Assembly: GCA_964632395.1 (NCBI GenBank)
Contig: CAZWES010000006.1
Span: 1 to 45,860, forward strand
Source of the DNA: CAZWES01 sp964632395
GTDB taxonomy: Bacteria > Patescibacteriota > Gracilibacteria > Peribacterales > Peribacteraceae
DNA length: 45,860 bases
Reading direction: 5' to 3'
Each line of letters opens with the position of its first letter. Position 1 is the first letter of the stretch. Below the pieces are notes generated by a model. The model did not search any database and was not told where the DNA came from. It saw only the letters and a list, made by a program, of their open reading frames with translations. Below, one piece after another: positions 8,301 through 14,884 of this stretch. Both the position numbers and the translations under genes were made by a program.

Positions 8301-9106
8301 CAAGGCATGCCCTGCCACTACAAGTTCTTCCACCTGATATCCATCTCTTCTCCGAAATCCTCCCCAACCCGCCAAAAGAAGGCCCCCTCCACGACCTCGG
8401 CGAATACATCGAATTATTTAATCCGACTGACGAATTGATATCACTCGCAGGACTGATTCTTGATGATGATCCAATGAGCAGCAGCAAACCAAAAACTTTT
8501 GGTGATGATTATGTGATCGAACCGCACGGATATCTTTTACTTTGCAACGGAACTGGATGCGACCTTCCGCTCAAAGTTACGCTGAATAATGATGGGGAAG
8601 AGATTTCACTCACTATACCCGATGGAACTGTCATCGATCAGGCAACTTATCCAAAAATGAAACGTGGTGAAGTCCTTGCGTTGCATCCGGGTAGAGGGTG
8701 GTTGGTTTCATCTGTTGCAACACCGTGGGAGGAAAATATTTTTAGAACGACTGCAACGATTATTGATAAAAAGAAAAAGGGACAGGGACGGGGACCGGGA
8801 CAAAGAAAAAAGTCTGTCCCTGTCCCGGTCCCTACTCTCGCCAAATATCTCAAAACCAAATATCGCCACATCTACCACTCAATTTTGGCCTCACCTGATG
8901 AACACCAACCACTCCCTCCCCTGCTCGCTGCTCTGCAATCAAAATTTGTGGACCCGGCGTTGCCACCAAAACTTGTAGTGACTGGGGCTAAAACTTCGTC
9001 ACCCTTTAAGTCGGCTGAGATTCCAATACTCGCTTCTGTGTCATTCTTGGCTTTTGCGGGGACGGTTTTCTCCAGGCGGAAAATGCTTTCATGTCATCCC
9101 GAGTAG
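5363..9106 (+). CDS. Secreted multidomain lamin-tail-domain (LTD) / PKD / thermonuclease protein
   Basis: 1247 residues. Signal peptide 1-25 (RRFLCILLFSCFLIALPGATSFA). LTD domains begin near 26, 288, 545, 680 and 995, each with the (I/V)SE.L.NP...EW(I/V)E..N signature. A PKD-like module (SWNYGDGF...HTFKNAGTYEIKLTY) lies near 450-495, then a Gly/Ser linker at 505-535. A staphylococcal-nuclease domain occupies about 786-915, with IDGDTID, R.RLIGVDTPET and DKYGR carrying the Asp/Arg/Glu catalytic residues. A C-terminal hydrophobic helix (IPILASVSFLAFAGTVF) followed by RRK suggests a surface anchor. It probably degrades extracellular or host DNA for nucleotide scavenging. Two palindromes are inserted in frame (8288-8327, 8779-8832), and the last residues (CHPE) and stop come from a repeat. 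Candidate -10 TACAAT at 5334-5339. Confidence 0.92.
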   Translation: MPRRFLCILLFSCFLIALPGATSFAKIVISELLWPGSDFSSADEWIELANTGTGTISLSGYTLTKLSKGEEVPMLTLNEDAVIGSGDTFIISNYSEEKSRLAIDPDFVTSKVSLSNTKLQLKLYDVSGGTLLDTVDDGVGKPFAGSNDDPKASMERISLTESGTLKINWQTATTFLNFDDGAPILGTPNAPNGTGPSIDVFPPAEATNFAAELQSLTSLLHVTWTPSTSLDLASQELTWSGTGRTLSKTATGLTLADTGTGITFTLCSTDSNGNTSSGVTTTSVMRPQVMITEVLANPIGKDDEEWIEIANFGDEAIDLFGWILDEGNSPGNYQIDTSLVLEPDEHIVFPKSVTGLPLGNDGEMLSLMRGQNVMDQWNYIKTAEEVSYGRKLDDPDQFMAFCVPTPGKPNEVIEPDPMIIIQSGDLTGDGRVTVNLTVEVMTGSTAHATCSWNYGDGFTSDSCNPPSHTFKNAGTYEIKLTYADFCGNSIERGVTATVKEAGRHRPASSNSSGGGSGGSGSPSSSKSKSGKSGPCRPTHFGGVRVSEFLPNPIGSDTENEWIELENVLNQNISLCGWKIDDVDGGSKPFSLDDLRIAANQFLVLKRDVTKIALNNSNEEIRLFAPGNDLKDKTSYAKSSEGESIALRSDGLFVSTPFLTPGEKNRFRTAERRFDHETVVVSAALPNPEGEDKGNEWIEVTNVGDSVVDLRGWFLDNKEDNKSPYEIPNVLLRPGEVRRFVYDETKITLTNSSDQARLLDPDGAVVSVLNWNSAASGRIYRPAQPGKKVKVKVTNVIDGDTIDVIIDGIRERVRLIGVDTPETVHPTKAVEHFGKEASEFTKQTLEGSEVTLEFGEEDRDKYGRILAYVLLFDGTNFNGELIRQGYAYAYLRFPFALSELFAAYEAEARRFKLGLWADEEIVFVLRQEGIIPDDSGTALSDVQSEEMAAENQSSATGAIITSSGATMTGEIVAIDPELVAARHALPLQVLPPDIHLFSEILPNPPKEGPLHDLGEYIELFNPTDELISLAGLILDDDPMSSSKPKTFGDDYVIEPHGYLLLCNGTGCDLPLKVTLNNDGEEISLTIPDGTVIDQATYPKMKRGEVLALHPGRGWLVSSVATPWEENIFRTTATIIDKKKKGQGRGPGQRKKSVPVPVPTLAKYLKTKYRHIYHSILASPDEHQPLPPLLAALQSKFVDPALPPKLVVTGAKTSSPFKSAEIPILASVSFLAFAGTVFSRRKMLSCHPE
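8288..8327. repeat. 40-bp REP-like quasi-palindrome inside the LTD-nuclease gene
   Basis: Arms GAACTTGTAG / CTACAAGTTC, then GGCA/TGCC, then the self-complementary centre GGCATGCC, with single mismatches between blocks. It encodes about ELVAARHALPLQVL, in frame between the nuclease domain and the last LTD. The GTAG..GGC.../...GCC..CTAC layout resembles the palindrome at 5301-5328. Confidence 0.8.
8779..8832. repeat. In-frame inverted array of GGGACN hexamers
   Basis: GGGACA-GGGACG-GGGACC-GGGACA (8779-8802), then a short A-rich loop, then TGTCCC-TGTCCC-GGTCCC (8815-8832), which is close to the reverse complement of the first half. It is translated as GQGRGPGQ...SVPVPVP near the C-terminus of the LTD-nuclease. 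Confidence 0.75.
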
Positions 9107-9311
9107 CGCCGAGTAGCCCGAAGGGCGTACCGAGGCGCGTATCGAGGGATGACCGAGAGTAACCACCTTATGTCATCCCGAGTAGCGCCGAGTAGCCCGA
9201 AGGGCGTACCGAGGCGCGTATCGAGGGATGACCGAGAGTAACCACCTTATGTCATCCCGAGTAGCGCCGAGTAGCCCGAAGGGCGTACCGAGGCGCGTAT
9301 CGAGGGATGAC
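9093..9311. repeat. Repeat family A, three tandem copies (79-bp period)
   Basis: A 61-bp imperfect palindrome beginning GTCATCCCGAGTAGCGCCGA and ending ATCGAGGGATGAC starts at 9093, 9172 and 9251. The copies are separated by the same 18-bp linker (CGAGAGTAACCACCTTAT). They look identical. The stop codon of the LTD-nuclease (TAG, 9104-9106) lies within the first copy. Other copies are at 10005, 13510 and 30027. Confidence 0.95.
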
Positions 9312-9316
9312 CCTCG

Positions 9317-9982
9317 CTATAATCTCCCAAACGCCCTCATTACGCGCAACTCATGATCTGTATGCCATTGTTCCACATCGCAAGGATCAACGAATTTAAC
9401 ATCTGTTGTTTCCTCCGAGAGTGACACCTCTCCCGATACTACTCGCACTAAATATGTTATATGAACTGTTTTCTCTGGCCTTACATGAACATCAACGATT
9501 CTTTCCAGCACAACTTCGAAACCTGTTTCCTCAAGAACTTCTCTAACAATTGCCTGATCGGGAGTTTCTCCACTCTCCACCCATCCACCAGGCATAGACC
9601 ATTTGCCATCATCAGCACGCTGGACAAGTAAAACTTGCCCTTTATCATTCACAATCAATGAATCTACACCAAGTACAAAATCTGATTTTTTATTCCAGTT
9701 TTTTTTCTTTGCATTTTTCATGAGAGATTCTTCATCACCACTTATGAGCGCCTCTTTCTTTGCTCTGTTCCATGGCTTTATCTGTTTTTCACGGGCAATT
9801 GCATCACGAATATCACCAAAATATTCCACGTGTGCAAGCTCAAGCGGTCTCCTTTTGTACGTATAACAATCAGGATTAATTCCTGCTTTGTGCTGCCCCA
9901 GACGAACTTCTATATTGTTCGTTACTCCAGTATAGAAACTATTATCGCTGCAACGGAGAATGTATGTGGCGTACTCACGCAT
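9317..9982 (-). CDS. GIY-YIG nuclease domain fused to a Nudix hydrolase
   Basis: 221 residues. Residues 1-88 form a GIY-YIG domain of the small UPF0213/YhbQ type: TYIL near 6-9, YTG at 17-19, R27, H31, catalytic Glu65 in AREKQIKPWNRAKKEALI. Residues 100-221 form a Nudix domain with a perfect box from G133 to F155 (G..E139, R147E148, E151E152, G154), which would hydrolyse a nucleoside-diphosphate-linked substrate. The joint (KNAKKKNWNKKSDF) is short and basic. TATAAT on the minus strand (9997-9992) ends 9 bases before the ATG, so the mRNA is near-leaderless. Repeat A copies lie on both sides. Frame and promoter support one protein; the fusion is unusual. Confidence 0.88.
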   Translation of the reverse strand: MREYATYILRCSDNSFYTGVTNNIEVRLGQHKAGINPDCYTYKRRPLELAHVEYFGDIRDAIAREKQIKPWNRAKKEALISGDEESLMKNAKKKNWNKKSDFVLGVDSLIVNDKGQVLLVQRADDGKWSMPGGWVESGETPDQAIVREVLEETGFEVVLERIVDVHVRPEKTVHITYLVRVVSGEVSLSEETTDVKFVDPCDVEQWHTDHELRVMRAFGRL

Positions 9983-10004
9983 GGAAAACGAATTATACCC
10001 CAGA

Positions 10005-10084
10005 TCACCCCTCGATACGCGCCTCGGTACGCCCCACTTCGCGCTACGCGCTACGTGGGGCTACTCGGCGCTACTCGGGATGAC
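10005..10084 (-). repeat. Repeat family A, long form
   Basis: Reverse-oriented copy. The outer arms match the 9093 copies, but the centre is expanded by a nested hairpin (GCCCCACTTCGCG...CGTGGGGC) instead of the short CCCGAAGGG tip. The same long form occurs at 30027. Confidence 0.9.
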
Positions 10085-10173
10085 ATGGGGGGGGACGCTG
10101 ACATAGCCTCAAACCCCATTTTCCGCTATAATAGTAAGATTAGTTGAACCTAAAAAATCAGACACAAAAACCA

Positions 10174-11286
10174 ATGAGAAAAAACAAAAAATATTCTCCG
10201 CGCTTCTACCCTGCGACAATCACACTCGCATCACTGCTTTTGAGCATTGTGTCCCCGGTGCAGGCTGCAGAAACTTGGGTTGTGGAGGAGCGCGAAGTTC
10301 TTGTTACTGCGTATTACTCCCCTCTTCCAAATCAGAGGAAGTATTACTTGGGCAGTTACGACGCGGATATTTCATTTAACGGACGAGGTATTCAGGGGAA
10401 AGACGGAACAGAAGTTTACCCCGGAATGGTTGCAGCACCATCAGAATATCCATTCGGAACGCGAGTTGAATTCCCGTCGCTTGATGCAGTCGGCACAGTA
10501 CATGATCGCGGGGGAAGAATTGTTGAAGGGGAAGACGGAACACTCAGGCTTGATGTTTGGATGGGCAAAGGAGAAGAAGGCCTTGCACGCGCACTTAATT
10601 TTGGAGCACAAACAATGACTGCAAAACTCTACATCCCTCAAAATTTCGATATTCCCGATGAGCGCTTTGTTCTCACACAATTTGATGCACCTGCAACCGT
10701 ACTCAAAAAACTACCAAGCAATCCGATCTCGCTACTTGGTAAAAAAAGTCCGCGCTATGGCGATACAAGCAACGAGGTCGCTGCCATTCAGCACAATTTG
10801 AGTGAAATGGGATATTTTGATCATCCCATAACAAGCTATTACGGAGATGTTACCAAAAAAGCTGTCGGCCGTTACAAAAGGGAATCCAAGATAATCCCTG
10901 GCACGGGCTACTCGGGCGAAGTTGCAGACGAGGAAACCCGCACGACAATCGCAGCGCACATTGAACTGATTGAGCAAATCGGTGAACCGGAAATTGAGGA
11001 GGAAACATTGCTCCAGGGAGCAGATGGCCGCGCCGTGCGCATTTTGCAACGCATCCTCAAATTACTCGATAAATATGAGGGAGAAATTGATGGAATCTAC
11101 GATCAGCAAATCATGAGTACAATCTATTCATTCCAGAAGGAACTTGGAGTCGTGAACTCCCCTGCAGATAGCGGAGCAGGCATTGTTGGACCCAGTACGA
11201 GGAGGGCGCTGCTCACAGCCTGGCGGGCATATAGGATAGATAAGCGCGGTGGACCTGAAGTTGTAGTCGCCGCAATTATTGAATAA
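10174..11286 (+). CDS. Secreted 3D-domain protein with two peptidoglycan-binding domains
   Basis: 370 residues. Signal peptide to about 30 (LASLLLSIVSPVQAA). Next comes a double-psi beta-barrel 3D domain: VTAYYSP, VAAPSEYPFGTRVEF, GTVHDRGGRI and LDVWMG carry the conserved Asp residues of MltA/YabE-type lytic enzymes. Two PG_binding_1-like repeats follow: KSPRYGDTSNEVAAIQHNLSEMGYF...YGDVTKKAVGRYK, and GADGRAVRILQRILKLL...GIYDQQIMSTIYSFQKELG. It likely cleaves or remodels peptidoglycan outside the membrane. TATAAT at 10127-10132 gives a leader of about 35 nt. ATG 10174 is preferred to the in-frame TTG at 10144 because it starts the signal peptide cleanly (MRKNKK). Confidence 0.85.
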   Translation: MRKNKKYSPRFYPATITLASLLLSIVSPVQAAETWVVEEREVLVTAYYSPLPNQRKYYLGSYDADISFNGRGIQGKDGTEVYPGMVAAPSEYPFGTRVEFPSLDAVGTVHDRGGRIVEGEDGTLRLDVWMGKGEEGLARALNFGAQTMTAKLYIPQNFDIPDERFVLTQFDAPATVLKKLPSNPISLLGKKSPRYGDTSNEVAAIQHNLSEMGYFDHPITSYYGDVTKKAVGRYKRESKIIPGTGYSGEVADEETRTTIAAHIELIEQIGEPEIEEETLLQGADGRAVRILQRILKLLDKYEGEIDGIYDQQIMSTIYSFQKELGVVNSPADSGAGIVGPSTRRALLTAWRAYRIDKRGGPEVVVAAIIE

Positions 11287-11301
11287 TATCCCCCCACAAA
11301 A

Positions 11302-11502
11302 ATGGACAACTTCTTCAGAGGAAAACTTAGAGCAGGTATGGCTGCCGAAGGATTCCGGTTTGAAAAACCATTATTTGGAGTTGAGGAAGATCTAGACTAT
11401 GAAAATATGTTAGAAAAATGCAGTGAATGTACAGTCAAACCTACAGGTATATCTGGATGTGTAAGAAATATGATTAAATGGCTATTTCGAGCGAAAAAGT
11501 AG
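11302..11502 (+). CDS. Small hypothetical protein
   Basis: 66 residues (MDNFFRGKLRAGMAAEGF...), 15 bp after the 3D-domain gene. It contains three cysteines (CSEC and SGC) and a basic C-terminus (MIKWLFRAKK). No transmembrane segment or known motif. It is probably the last gene of that transcript. Confidence 0.5.
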   Translation: MDNFFRGKLRAGMAAEGFRFEKPLFGVEEDLDYENMLEKCSECTVKPTGISGCVRNMIKWLFRAKK

Positions 11503-11556
11503 AGGAGTCAAACTCAATATTGATTACCGGATGTATATCCATCATGCTGTACCTAG

Positions 11557-12600
11557 ATGAAACGTATCCCCGCCATTTTCCTGACGGTCTTATTTCTTCT
11601 GCCACCAGCATATGCAGAAGAATTGACATCATCGGTGACTCGCTCTGATGCTTTGACTACAATCTGGGCACCTCTCAAACGCCCAGCTGAAAAAACTTAT
11701 GAGATTCCATTTTCTGATGTCTCTGAATCCCATCCAAACTTCCAGCTCATCACATATGCAAAAGCGCGTGGGATTGTGGATGATGGCAGTTACTTTTCAC
11801 CTGAGGATCCAATCCTTTTGAACGATGCTTTAATCTGGCTCCTTCGCTCACGAAACGTTGCACCACCTTCTGATATCAGTGAGGCTACCCTTACAAACTT
11901 CATAACACGATATCCACTGACCGTTGGGCCACAGGATATTGCAAAAAATGAAGCACTGACTAGTGAAAAGCTGATAGAAATCATTCGGGCGCTTGATGAT
12001 GCGCTAAAAAATGAGATTCATGCCGTGAGCTACTACTCGCTTGATTTCGCGGGCAGAAACACTGCGTTTGGTGAATTTTTTGACCCGAATGCTTTAACTG
12101 CAGCACATCGAACTCTGCCTCATAATACAATGGTACGGGTGACGAATCAGGATAATGGGAAGAGTATTGATATTCGCATCAATGACCGCGGACCTTACGT
12201 CAGCGGAAGAGATATGGATTTAAGCCGCGCAGCATTTGGAAGAATCGGATCACTCTCGCGTGGAGTTTTAACAAATGTGACTTTTGAGCGCTTAGGTCAC
12301 GCGACTGAAGTGAAATCATCCTGCTCACGCACAAGATATCGCAGGCGCCTGGGGAATACTCTCCTCTTCCCCGGCTTCCCTACAATCGTTGAAAAAGGAA
12401 CAGTGCTTGAAATAACCGCAAATAATGATTTTAGAGTTTTGCAGATGAGGAAACCCCGGAGTCGTCCAATTAGATCAAGAGAGTGGACCGATCGGCTGGA
12501 GATTTCATTTGATCAGGTTGGCACCTACACCTTTGTGTTGCATGAAGATGGCGGGAGGAGAAGGAGGTTTAGAACAATGGTGGTTAATTCATGTAATTAG
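11557..12600 (+). CDS. Secreted RlpA-like double-psi beta-barrel protein with SLH-like N-terminus
   Basis: 347 residues. Signal peptide 1-20 (AIFLTVLFLLPPAYA). Residues about 45-150 resemble an S-layer-homology region (PFSDVSESHPNFQLITYAKARGIVDD..YFSPEDPILLNDALIWLLR). Residues about 155-250 form an RlpA-type barrel: VSYYSLDFAGRNTAFGEFFDP, LTAAHRTLPHNTMVRVTN, IRINDRGPYVSGRDMDLSRAAF. RlpA proteins are septal lytic transglycosylases acting on denuded glycan, and the conserved His and Asp are present. The C-terminal 100 residues are an extra beta domain (GTYTFVLHEDGGRRRRF). With the upstream 3D-domain gene it forms a small wall-remodelling neighbourhood. Confidence 0.8.
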   Translation: MKRIPAIFLTVLFLLPPAYAEELTSSVTRSDALTTIWAPLKRPAEKTYEIPFSDVSESHPNFQLITYAKARGIVDDGSYFSPEDPILLNDALIWLLRSRNVAPPSDISEATLTNFITRYPLTVGPQDIAKNEALTSEKLIEIIRALDDALKNEIHAVSYYSLDFAGRNTAFGEFFDPNALTAAHRTLPHNTMVRVTNQDNGKSIDIRINDRGPYVSGRDMDLSRAAFGRIGSLSRGVLTNVTFERLGHATEVKSSCSRTRYRRRLGNTLLFPGFPTIVEKGTVLEITANNDFRVLQMRKPRSRPIRSREWTDRLEISFDQVGTYTFVLHEDGGRRRRFRTMVVNSCN

Positions 12601-12626
12601 TCACATACTCTTTTACCTGATGCTGT

Positions 12627-12770
12627 CGCAGAAAATTTACAATTTACAATTATCAATTTTCAAATAATTTTCAATTTTCAAGTGACAATGATCAAACCTT
12701 TTGAAAAGTTGAAAATTGATACCTGAAAATTGTTTGATAATTGTAAATTGATACCTGAAAATTTTCTGCG
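12627..12770. repeat. 144-bp AT-rich imperfect inverted repeat between rlpA-like gene and rsmG
   Basis: The ends CGCAGAAAATTT (12627) and AAATTTTCTGCG (to 12770) are exact inverses. Inside, variants of ATTGATACCTGAAAATTG, TTGATAATTGTAAATTG and their complements make a long hairpin. It abuts the rsmG stop codon and may terminate both convergent transcripts. Confidence 0.75.
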
Positions 12771-12771
12771 A

Positions 12772-13506
12772 TCAAAGTGGTTCTTTCTTAGCGATTCCCA
12801 CCCCCCTCGGAAACTCTCCAGAAAGCTCCCCCGTCTTCTCAAACACCAAAATCTGACGCTTCCCCCAATCTCCCGGCAACTCATACTCCACCTTATCCAC
12901 AAGCTGCGCATTTAACTTGATCCGTGCATTAATGGAATCCGTGAGTTCTGCCTCGATATTCATACTCTTCCAGCAAAGCAAATGCCCTTTCACTTTTGCA
13001 AACGGACTCATGTACTCAAGCAAAGTTGAAAGCGGTGCAACCGCACGCCCCAGAACCACATCAAACTTTTCCCGGAATTTTTTATCGCGACCAATCTCCT
13101 CCGCTCGTCCTGTGATGAGCTTAACATTCTTAATCTTCATCTTTTTGCAAATTCTTTTGACCGCCTCGACCTTCTTCCCAGTTGCATCTAATCCCATGAA
13201 TTTGACCTCCGGGAACAGCATCGCAAGCGGCAGCAAAGGAAACCCTCCCCCCATCCCAACATCAATAACATTTTTTGGAGCTTGAGATTTGATATTTTTT
13301 TGGAACTTGGAATTTGGAGCTTGGAGCTTTCCTGACCCAACAACGCGCTCCGATAAAGCGCCAGCTCCAAAAACTGAATCCAGTATATTCCCCACCCAGC
13401 ACTGCTCCTCCTCCCTATACGCACTGAGGTTTAACTTCTTATTCTCCTCAAGAAACACTTCCATAAGCTCTTTGAGGCGCCGTTCATGATCTGCAGAGAT
13501 TTTCAT
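12772..13506 (-). CDS. rsmG: 16S rRNA (guanine-527-N7)-methyltransferase RsmG, with in-frame repeat insertion
   Basis: 244 residues from ATG 13506. Blocks NKKLNLSAYRE, VIDVGMGGGFPLLPLAMLFPEVKFMGLDATGKKVEAV (SAM-binding motif I and following), VKLITGRAEEI and KFDVVLGRAVAPLSTLLEY identify RsmG, which methylates G527 of 16S rRNA. Motif I reads DVGMGGGFP where most have DVGSGAGFPG. Between ILDSVFGAGAL and VIDVG there are about 20 extra residues (SGKLQAPNSKFQKNIKSQAPK, about 58-78) encoded by a copy of repeat B (13273-13331). A repeat A copy ends 4 bp upstream of the start, so reading further upstream only translates the repeat. Confidence 0.92.
   Translation of the reverse strand: MKISADHERRLKELMEVFLEENKKLNLSAYREEEQCWVGNILDSVFGAGALSERVVGSGKLQAPNSKFQKNIKSQAPKNVIDVGMGGGFPLLPLAMLFPEVKFMGLDATGKKVEAVKRICKKMKIKNVKLITGRAEEIGRDKKFREKFDVVLGRAVAPLSTLLEYMSPFAKVKGHLLCWKSMNIEAELTDSINARIKLNAQLVDKVEYELPGDWGKRQILVFEKTGELSGEFPRGVGIAKKEPL
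13273..13331 (-). repeat. Repeat family B copy inside rsmG
   Basis: On the minus strand: AAGCTCCAAGCTCCAAATTC, then CAAGTTCC, an A-rich centre and CTCAAGCTCCAAAA. The same CCAAATTCCAA/CTCCAAGTTCC vocabulary appears at 19309-19400, 29695-29815, 45308-45348 and 45770-45808. Here it is translated in frame. Confidence 0.85.
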
Positions 13507-13509
13507 GAT

Positions 13510-13570
13510 GTCATCCCGAGTAGCGCCGAGTAGCCCGAAGGGCGTACCGAGGCGCGTATCGAGGGATGAT
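13510..13570 (+). repeat. Repeat family A copy upstream of rsmG
   Basis: 61 bp, matching the 9093 copies except for the last base. It lies between rsmG (start 13506, minus) and pyrE (start 13622, plus), leaving rsmG essentially no upstream promoter space outside the repeat. Confidence 0.92.
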
Positions 13571-13621
13571 AGCAATTAGTATGGTAAAAAGCTTCGCAGT
13601 ATGGTTTGATGTGGTCAAGCT

Positions 13622-14251
13622 ATGGACTCGAAAACTATCTCCCAAATGCTGCTCGAAAAAGATGCCGTCAGGGTATGTGTTGACCCACCATTCACCTGGA
13701 CAAGCGGAATGAAGTCGCCGGTCTATTGTGATAACCGCATGATGCTTAGTTTTCCAAAAGAGCGATCAGCAATCGTGGAGGCAACTGTGGAACTCATAAA
13801 AAGTTTTGAAAAACAACCTGACTTGATTGCAGGAACTGCAACCGCAGGGATCGGATGGGCTGCGCTTGTTGCAGATAGGATGAATTTGCCAATGGTTTAC
13901 ATACGCCACAAGGCCAAGGATTACGGTGCAGGAAAAAATATTGAAGGGGCCTACAAAGAAGGATTACATGTCGTTGTCGTGGAAGATCTCTTCTCCACAG
14001 GCGGAAGCGCAGTTCGCTCAGTGGAAGCCTTGAGAGATGAGGGCAAGTGCACCGTTTCGGATGTGACCGCAATTTTCACATACGGATTTGAAAAGGCAAA
14101 AAAGGCAGCGGATGAGGCTGATGCTGTTTTCCATCCGCTTACTGACTTCAAAACTTTTCTGGAAGTTGCAGCGGATTCCGGCAAGCTAAGTGAAGATGAT
14201 ATGAAAATTGCAGAAACTTTCTCACAGGATCCGGAGGGGTGGGCAGCCTGA
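13622..14251 (+). CDS. pyrE: Orotate phosphoribosyltransferase
   Basis: 209 residues. Makes OMP from orotate and PRPP. Visible: SGMKSPVYCDNRMMLSFP near 30-47 (orotate side), AGTATAGIGWAALVADRMNLPMVYIRHKAKDYG (type I PRTase core with the catalytic Lys region) and the PRPP loop VVVVEDLFSTGGS (about 117-129). Full length. There is no Shine-Dalgarno and no convincing -10 close to the ATG. No other pyrimidine genes are nearby, so this may serve salvage of host-derived precursors; that is inference. Confidence 0.93.
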   Translation: MDSKTISQMLLEKDAVRVCVDPPFTWTSGMKSPVYCDNRMMLSFPKERSAIVEATVELIKSFEKQPDLIAGTATAGIGWAALVADRMNLPMVYIRHKAKDYGAGKNIEGAYKEGLHVVVVEDLFSTGGSAVRSVEALRDEGKCTVSDVTAIFTYGFEKAKKAADEADAVFHPLTDFKTFLEVAADSGKLSEDDMKIAETFSQDPEGWAA

Positions 14252-14276
14252 AATTCGCCGAGGGTGGGACTTAAAA

Positions 14277-14657
14277 TTACGATTGCTCCGCTTCTAGTTC
14301 TTCAAAGAATCCTTTGGGGTCTGCGAGGAATACCCCAGGGCTGGTGTAATGAATACTCGGACCTTCTCTTTGAAAGGAGGCATGGATGCCAGCTTGTTGT
14401 AGAGCAATATTTGCTTGTGCGAATGCTTCTGGATTTCCATCTGCGAATTCTGAGCCATCGTCTCGGCCGAACTGAACAATCTCTCCTTTTTCAAAAGCTC
14501 GGTATCGAGTGTCAACACCAGTACCTCCACCATGCACTTTGATACCAGCTGATTCTAGGCACGTTCTGACTCTTTGAGAAAGAGTAGGATCAATCTTAGT
14601 TCTATCGGATCTATCAGGCAAATTGGCCACGAGATTCCATGATTCAATGACTTTCAT
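14277..14657 (-). CDS. Hypothetical protein
   Basis: 126 residues from ATG 14657 (MKVIESWNLVANLPDRSDRT...), with GIKVHGGGTGVDTRYRAFEKGE and a C-terminal acidic tail (FFEELEAEQS). No membrane segment, no recognised motif. The frame is open further upstream (to 14843), but that part is hydrophobic/basic and unlike the rest. Convergent with pyrE. Probably real, function unknown. Confidence 0.55.
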   Translation of the reverse strand: MKVIESWNLVANLPDRSDRTKIDPTLSQRVRTCLESAGIKVHGGGTGVDTRYRAFEKGEIVQFGRDDGSEFADGNPEAFAQANIALQQAGIHASFQREGPSIHYTSPGVFLADPKGFFEELEAEQS

Positions 14658-14849
14658 GATTAGGGGATGACGCGATGCTAGTACCAGCATGGGAAATGTC
14701 AAGGTGTGGACAGCGAAAAAGAAAACATAAAACAACCCACGAAAACGAAAGCGGAGTCTCCCATCGGAAAGAATGGGAAGCCAATATACCCTCCAAACCC
14801 CCTCAAATCGCCAATTTGAGGCAAATCTCACAAAATTCTGCATTTTCAG

Positions 14850-14884
14850 TTTACAATCCTAATTTTACAATGTAAAATCAGGAT
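14850..14884 (+). promoter_or_regulatory. Promoter and operator-like palindrome of the DUF4143-type ATPase gene
   Basis: -35 TTTACA (14850-14855), 17-bp spacer, -10 TAAAAT (14873-14878), six bases, ATG 14885. The perfect inverted repeat ATTTTAC-AAT-GTAAAAT (14862-14878) overlaps the -10 and is a plausible operator. Confidence 0.7.

Noticed and set aside
9093..9311. Regularly spaced repeats suggesting a CRISPR array
   Set aside because: The intervals between the copies are identical to one another, so these are tandem repeats without unique spacers; no cas genes are near.
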